9,940 nt of DNA, from assembly GCA_910587395.1 (NCBI GenBank), contig CAJULJ010000083.1:1-9940 (forward strand), read 5' to 3'. Made by a program: the position numbers and the translations under genes. Below, in pieces: positions 6,976-9,940 of the stretch. Position 1 is the first letter of the stretch; each line of letters begins with the position of its first letter. The notes below the pieces were generated by a model, which was not told the DNA's origin, did not search any database, and was given only the letters and a program-made list of their open reading frames with translations. Source of the stretch: an uncultured Oscillospiraceae bacterium. GTDB lineage: Bacteria > Bacillota > Clostridia > Oscillospirales > Oscillospiraceae.

Positions 6976-7956
6976 ATGGAAAACAACATGCGTCCCGCAG
7001 ACATGAAGCGAATCAACACCCCGGAGCTGGCCGAAGCTTTCATTGAGGAGCAGGTGAAGGAAGTGCGCACTCAAGTGGGGGACAAGAAGGTGCTGCTGGC
7101 CCTCAGCGGCGGGGTGGACTCGTCGGTGGTGGCGGCGCTGCTGATTAAGGCCATCGGCAAGCAGCTGGTGTGTGCCCATGTGAACCACGGCCTCATGCGC
7201 AAAGGAGAGAGTGAGCAGGTGCTGTCCGTTTTCCGTGACCAGATGGATGCCAACCTCATCTATGTGGACGCAACCGACCGTTTCCTGGACCTGCTGGCCG
7301 GTATAGACGAACCGGAGCGGAAGCGGAAGATCATCGGCGGCGAGTTTATCAAGGTGTTTGAAGAGGAGGCCCGTAAGCTGGAGGGCATCGATTATCTGGC
7401 CCAAGGAACCATCTACCCTGACATTTTGGAAAGCGACGGCGTGAAGGCTCATCACAACGTGGGTGGGCTGCCCGATGACTTCGACTTTGAACTGGTGGAG
7501 CCGGTGCGCCTGTTGTTCAAGGACGAGGTACGGATAGTGGGCCATGCTTTGGGTCTGCCCGCATCCATGGTGGAGCGACAGCCCTTCCCAGGACCCGGTC
7601 TGGGCGTGCGCTGCCTGGGCGCCATCACCCGGGATCGGCTGGCTGCACTGAGGGAGTCTGATGCCATCCTTCGGGAGGAATTTGACAAGGCAGGGCTGAC
7701 ACAGCAGGTATGGCAGTTTTTTACCGTGGTTCCCGATTTTCGCTCCACTGGTGTACGGGATGGCAAACGGGCCTTCGACTGGCCGGTAATCATCCGGGCT
7801 GTCAATACGGTGGACGCTATGACCGCCACGGTGCCCGAGATCGACTGGCCGGTGTTGAAAAAAATCACCGATCGTATCCTGGCGGAGGTGCCGGGCGTGT
7901 GCCGGGTGCTGTATGATTTGACACCGAAGCCGGTCGGAACAATTGAGTGGGAATGA
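6976..7956 (+). CDS. guaA: GMP synthase ATP-pyrophosphatase subunit, no glutaminase domain
   Basis: This protein corresponds to the C-terminal part of GMP synthase, which adenylates XMP and aminates it to GMP in purine biosynthesis. It has the ATP-pyrophosphatase loop SGGVDSS (44-50), GTIYPD (144-149), HHNVGGLP (159-166), FPGPGLGVR (204-212), and the dimerisation domain ending in the family's invariant IEWE (323-326). At 326 residues it lacks the roughly 190-residue class I glutamine amidotransferase domain of the usual one-chain enzyme. The start is supported by GGAGG 7 bases before the ATG at 6976 and a close promoter, so it looks like a genuine stand-alone gene rather than a recent truncation. 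It would need a separate glutaminase subunit (as in archaea) or free ammonia. No such subunit is in the window. Its 3' end is a probable integration target. Confidence 0.93.
   Translation: MENNMRPADMKRINTPELAEAFIEEQVKEVRTQVGDKKVLLALSGGVDSSVVAALLIKAIGKQLVCAHVNHGLMRKGESEQVLSVFRDQMDANLIYVDATDRFLDLLAGIDEPERKRKIIGGEFIKVFEEEARKLEGIDYLAQGTIYPDILESDGVKAHHNVGGLPDDFDFELVEPVRLLFKDEVRIVGHALGLPASMVERQPFPGPGLGVRCLGAITRDRLAALRESDAILREEFDKAGLTQQVWQFFTVVPDFRSTGVRDGKRAFDWPVIIRAVNTVDAMTATVPEIDWPVLKKITDRILAEVPGVCRVLYDLTPKPVGTIEWE
7945..7956 (+). other. Candidate att core at the 3' end of guaA
   Basis: The last bases of the gene read GAGTGGGAATGA (encoding EWE and stop). The guaA 3' end is a known insertion site for Tn5801-type elements and many genomic islands, whose direct-repeat core lies in this GAGTGGGAAT region. 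An xis-int module begins within 1 kb downstream, so this may be one junction. The partner repeat is not in the window. Confidence 0.45.
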
Positions 7957-8015
7957 CCGTCAAAACGGCGCAAACCCGCATGAATACAGGCTTTTTGACC
8001 TGTCACTTTGCCTTG

Positions 8016-8033
8016 TGATACTGGTTTGATACT
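8016..8033 (+). repeat. Tandem TGATACT repeats, possible integrase arm sites
   Basis: TGATACT occurs at 8016-8022 and again at 8027-8033, exactly 11 bases apart (one helical turn). Such phased short repeats near an element end are typical of integrase or Xis arm sites. Seven-base repeats can also arise by chance. Confidence 0.25.
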
Positions 8034-8071
8034 ATTCGTTTCAACCCGGTCACACAGGAGAATGATTGCAA

Positions 8072-8140
8072 AGGGCAAGCGAACCGCCCTGCTGAACGAC
8101 AAATTCAGCAGGGCGGTTTTGCTTGCCCTATTTTTCTTTT
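8072..8140 (+). terminator. Long-stem terminator after guaA, touching the repressor gene's stop
   Basis: The arms 8072-8096 and 8104-8129 form a 25-bp stem with a single small internal bulge and a 7-base loop, followed by ATTTTTCTTTT. It is a strong plus-strand terminator 115 bases past guaA. Its right arm runs into the stop codon of the convergent repressor gene (8130-8128). Read on the minus strand the T tract is weak (CCCTTTGC), so termination of the repressor transcript is less certain. Confidence 0.88.
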
Positions 8141-8685
8141 CTCCAGGGTACATAGTTGTCAAATCGTTTGCTGTCATCACAGGTACACGGCCAGTTGAGT
8201 TTCCATTCAAAGTATTCCTCCCTGGTGATCTCCCCGGCGTGCAGCTCCTGCTGGCGCAAGAGCCATTCCCTCATAAACTCGTCCACAAGGCCGTAGTTGA
8301 AGTAGATACCCACGGGAGGTTGAGCGGGCCAGTCGTCCGTGTCGTTGTAGCGGACGGCGGTATCATCGGAGGCCCCCGTCTTGCCGGGGTTGCGGACAAG
8401 CTGAAACAGACGGATGGAGCCGGGGCTGTCCTCGTCCAGCCAGAAGAACGTCCGCATGAAGTCCTCGGCGCAGCCAGGTCGGAGGGTATAGAAGTTCTGA
8501 CACTCTACCCGCAGGGCCTGGGCAATCTTGTCCAGCAGCTCCCTTTTGGGAACACGGTAATTCGTTTCGTACTGGGCAATACGGTTATCCGCTCCCTTTT
8601 CCTCAAAGCCGATAGCCAGCCCCAATTCCTTTTGCGTCATACCCCGAAATGTGCGGATTTTCTTGATTTTTTCTCCTACTGTCAT
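8128..8685 (-). CDS. XRE-family repressor of the integrative element
   Basis: This is a 185-residue DNA-binding protein. Residues 3-62 form a Cro/CI-type helix-turn-helix (GEKIKKIRTFRGMTQKELGLAIGF, with a recognition region around NRIAQYETNYRVPKRELL). The remaining 120 residues match no family I know. They have no Ser/Lys self-cleaving peptidase motifs, so it is not a LexA/CI-type autocleaving repressor. The segment EWLLRQQELHAGEITREEYF is charged and helical. I chose the ATG at 8685 because the HTH starts immediately and a weak SD (AAGGCGGTGG) precedes it; in-frame ATGs at 8781 and 8775 would add a hydrophobic run and overlap the promoter. It diverges from xis-int and probably represses both promoters through the four repeat sites between them (inference). 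Confidence 0.87.
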   Translation of the reverse strand: MTVGEKIKKIRTFRGMTQKELGLAIGFEEKGADNRIAQYETNYRVPKRELLDKIAQALRVECQNFYTLRPGCAEDFMRTFFWLDEDSPGSIRLFQLVRNPGKTGASDDTAVRYNDTDDWPAQPPVGIYFNYGLVDEFMREWLLRQQELHAGEITREEYFEWKLNWPCTCDDSKRFDNYVPWRKEK

Positions 8686-8707
8686 ATGTTCCACCGCCTT
8701 TGAAAAT

Positions 8708-8736
8708 AGTATAGCGCAAATAAGCGAAATATGCAA
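8708..8736 (-). promoter_or_regulatory. Repressor gene promoter
   Basis: On the minus strand TTGCAT (8736-8731) and TATACT (8713-8708) are 17 bases apart, placing the start near 8701, just before the ribosome binding site. A 16-bp operator-like site (8713-8728) fills its spacer, which suggests autoregulation. Confidence 0.75.
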
Positions 8737-8827
8737 GAAGAAAATTAACAAAATTGCGAAATAAACTCTTGACATTAACAACCATGCGAATGTATAATAA
8801 GGATGTCAGCATTAATAATTTTGCGAA
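8713..8827. repeat. Four operator-like 16-bp sites between repressor and xis
   Basis: Sites have the form 7-2-7 and share the half-site TTCGCAA/TTGCGAA. They are AGCGCAA-AT-AAGCGAA (8713-8728), TTAACAA-AA-TTGCGAA (8745-8760), TTAACAA-CC-ATGCGAA (8775-8790) and TTAATAA-TT-TTGCGAA (8812-8827). Starts are 32, 30 and 37 bases apart. The first is in the spacer of the repressor promoter, the third in the spacer of the xis promoter, and the fourth just after the xis transcription start. The first site is the most divergent. They are probable binding sites of the adjacent XRE repressor. Confidence 0.6.
8769..8798 (+). promoter_or_regulatory. xis-int promoter
   Basis: TTGACA (8769-8774) and TATAAT (8793-8798) are both perfect consensus hexamers with an 18-base spacer. 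The start would be near 8805. The third operator-like site (8775-8790) fills the spacer, so a bound repressor would block RNA polymerase directly. Confidence 0.82.
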
Positions 8828-8850
8828 CCATCAATAAGGAGGTGTTTTAT

Positions 8851-9039
8851 TTGAGCAAAGAGCTGTTTGTACGAGCCGAGGAAGTGGCCGGGGCGCTGGG
8901 TATCTCCAAGCCCTACGCCTACAAGCTGGTGCGGGAGATGAACGAGGAGCTGAAGCAGAAGGGTTTCCTCACCATCCCCGGACGGGTGAGCAGGCGCTAC
9001 TTCGAGGAAAAGTTCTATGGACTGCGGGAAAATCAGTAA
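8851..9039 (+). CDS. xis: Excisionase-like small HTH protein
   Basis: This is a 62-residue DNA-binding protein resembling the excisionases of Clostridia integrative elements. A helix-turn-helix (residues 7-30: VRAEEVAGALGISKPYAYK) is followed by a lysine-rich helix and a wing GFLTIPGRVSRRYFEEKFY. Proteins of this kind bend DNA at the element ends to favour excision by the integrase and may modulate transcription. The start is a TTG at 8851 with AAGGAGG 8 bases upstream. The only in-frame ATG upstream (8803) lies at the predicted transcription start and lacks an SD. Its stop overlaps the ribosome binding site of the integrase gene, so the two are translated as a pair. Confidence 0.83.
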   Translation: MSKELFVRAEEVAGALGISKPYAYKLVREMNEELKQKGFLTIPGRVSRRYFEEKFYGLRENQ

Positions 9040-9051
9040 GGAGGGAAGAAA

Positions 9052-9940
9052 ATGCCAGCGTACAAAGACAAGGCCAAGGGAACATGGTATGCGTCCTTTT
9101 ACTTTGAGAACTGGACAGGGAAAAAGGAAAAGAAGATGAAGCGGGGCTTCAAGACCAAGCGGGAGGCGCTGGAGTGGGAACGGACGTTCCTGCAACAGCA
9201 GACCGCCGACCTGGATATGACCTTTGAGAGCTTCGTGGCGCTCTACGCCGCAGACATGAAAGGCCGTATCAAGGAGAACACCTGGGGAACGAAAGAGCAT
9301 ATCCTCTACAAGAAGCTGGTGCCCTACTTTGGAAAGCGGAAAATGAGCGAAATCCATTCCAAGGAGGTCATGGCGTGGCAAAGTGAAATGCTGAACTACC
9401 GGGACAAGAACGGCAAGCCCTACTCCCCCGTGTATCTGAAAACGCTCCACAATCAGTTGAGCGCCGTTTTCAATCATGCGGTGAAGCACTACAATCTGAA
9501 AGTCAACCCCGCCGCCCAGGTGGGCAACATGGGCAAGGCCAAGGGCCGGGAAATGCTGTTCTGGACGAAAGCGGAGTATCTGAAATTCGCTGACGCTATG
9601 ATGGACAAGCCCCTCTCCTACTACGCCTTTGAAATGCTCTACTGGTGCGGTATCCGGGAGGGGGAGCTGCTGGCCCTCACCCCGGCGGACTTCGACTTTG
9701 AGAAGCAGACGGTTTCCATCTCGAAATCCTACCAGCGTATCAAGGGCCAGGACGTTATCACCGACCCCAAGACGGCCAAGAGCAACCGGGTCATTCAAAT
9801 GCCCGCTTTTCTCTGCGAGGAAATGGAGGACTACATCAGGAGCTTGTACGCCGTGGAGCCGACAGACCGCATTTTTGCGGTAACGAAATCCTATCTTCAC
9901 CGGGAGATGGACAGGGGGGCGAAAGAGGCAGGGGTCAAGC
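9052..9940 (+). CDS. int: Tyrosine recombinase/integrase, cut by window end
   Basis: This is a site-specific tyrosine recombinase that would insert and excise the element. The 296 visible residues have an N-terminal arm-binding domain (about 1-50: AYKDKAKGTWYASFYF, a strand-rich AP2-like fold), a SAM-like core-binding domain (about 55-160) and the start of the catalytic domain. The first catalytic arginine is Arg202 in YWCGIREGELLAL, and the beta-hairpin lysine is Lys240 in TDPKTAKSNR. The HxxR box and the nucleophilic tyrosine should lie past 9940. The ATG at 9052 has AAGGAGG 6 bases upstream, overlapping the xis stop; the gap to xis is 12 bases. It reads away from guaA. The frame is open to the window edge with no defect. 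Confidence 0.92.
   Translation, partial: MPAYKDKAKGTWYASFYFENWTGKKEKKMKRGFKTKREALEWERTFLQQQTADLDMTFESFVALYAADMKGRIKENTWGTKEHILYKKLVPYFGKRKMSEIHSKEVMAWQSEMLNYRDKNGKPYSPVYLKTLHNQLSAVFNHAVKHYNLKVNPAAQVGNMGKAKGREMLFWTKAEYLKFADAMMDKPLSYYAFEMLYWCGIREGELLALTPADFDFEKQTVSISKSYQRIKGQDVITDPKTAKSNRVIQMPAFLCEEMEDYIRSLYAVEPTDRIFAVTKSYLHREMDRGAKEAGVK

Noticed and set aside
9172..9180. A second GAGTGGGAA copy, resembling the guaA 3' end core
   Set aside because: It lies inside the integrase gene and encodes the ordinary residues LEWER; shared bases reflect the codons for EWE, and an att site there would cut the integrase.

Overview
The window looks like chromosomal DNA from a fairly GC-rich, gut-type member of the Clostridia. 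Oscillospiraceae such as Flavonifractor- or Lawsonibacter-like genera are my inference from three things: strong AGGAGG ribosome binding sites, a YesMN-style two-component system, and a Clostridia-type integrase module. No rRNA, tRNA or CRISPR array was seen.

Positions 1-3540 (minus strand) hold a compact three-gene operon: a sensor histidine kinase (3463-1943), an AraC-type response regulator (1950-1165) and a lipoprotein TRAP-type solute-binding protein (1168-173). The genes overlap by 8 and 4 bases. The operon has a good promoter at its head and a rho-independent terminator at its tail. No TRAP permease genes accompany it, so the binding protein may be a sensing partner or may serve a permease elsewhere. 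Diverging from the operon, a plus-strand pair encodes a two-membrane-segment YcxB-like protein (3603-4115) and an MFS transporter (4143-5339).

Positions 5340-5850 are a gene-poor gap with a strong two-way terminator hairpin and two weak coding-like fragments. Then come a nitrilase-superfamily amidase (5851-6732) and a GMP synthase ATP-pyrophosphatase protein that lacks the glutaminase half (6976-7956). Each has its own consensus-like promoter.

Positions 7957-9940 look like one end or control module of an integrative element: an XRE-family repressor on the minus strand, a divergent small excisionase-like protein and a tyrosine integrase cut by the window end. The repressor/xis intergenic region holds four related 16-bp sites about 30-37 bp apart. 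One lies in the -35/-10 spacer of the repressor promoter and one in the spacer of the xis-int promoter, as in a phage-like genetic switch. The 3' end of guaA is a known integration target of Tn5801-like elements and many genomic islands, and it lies just upstream of this module, so an att junction at 7945-7956 is likely though unproven.
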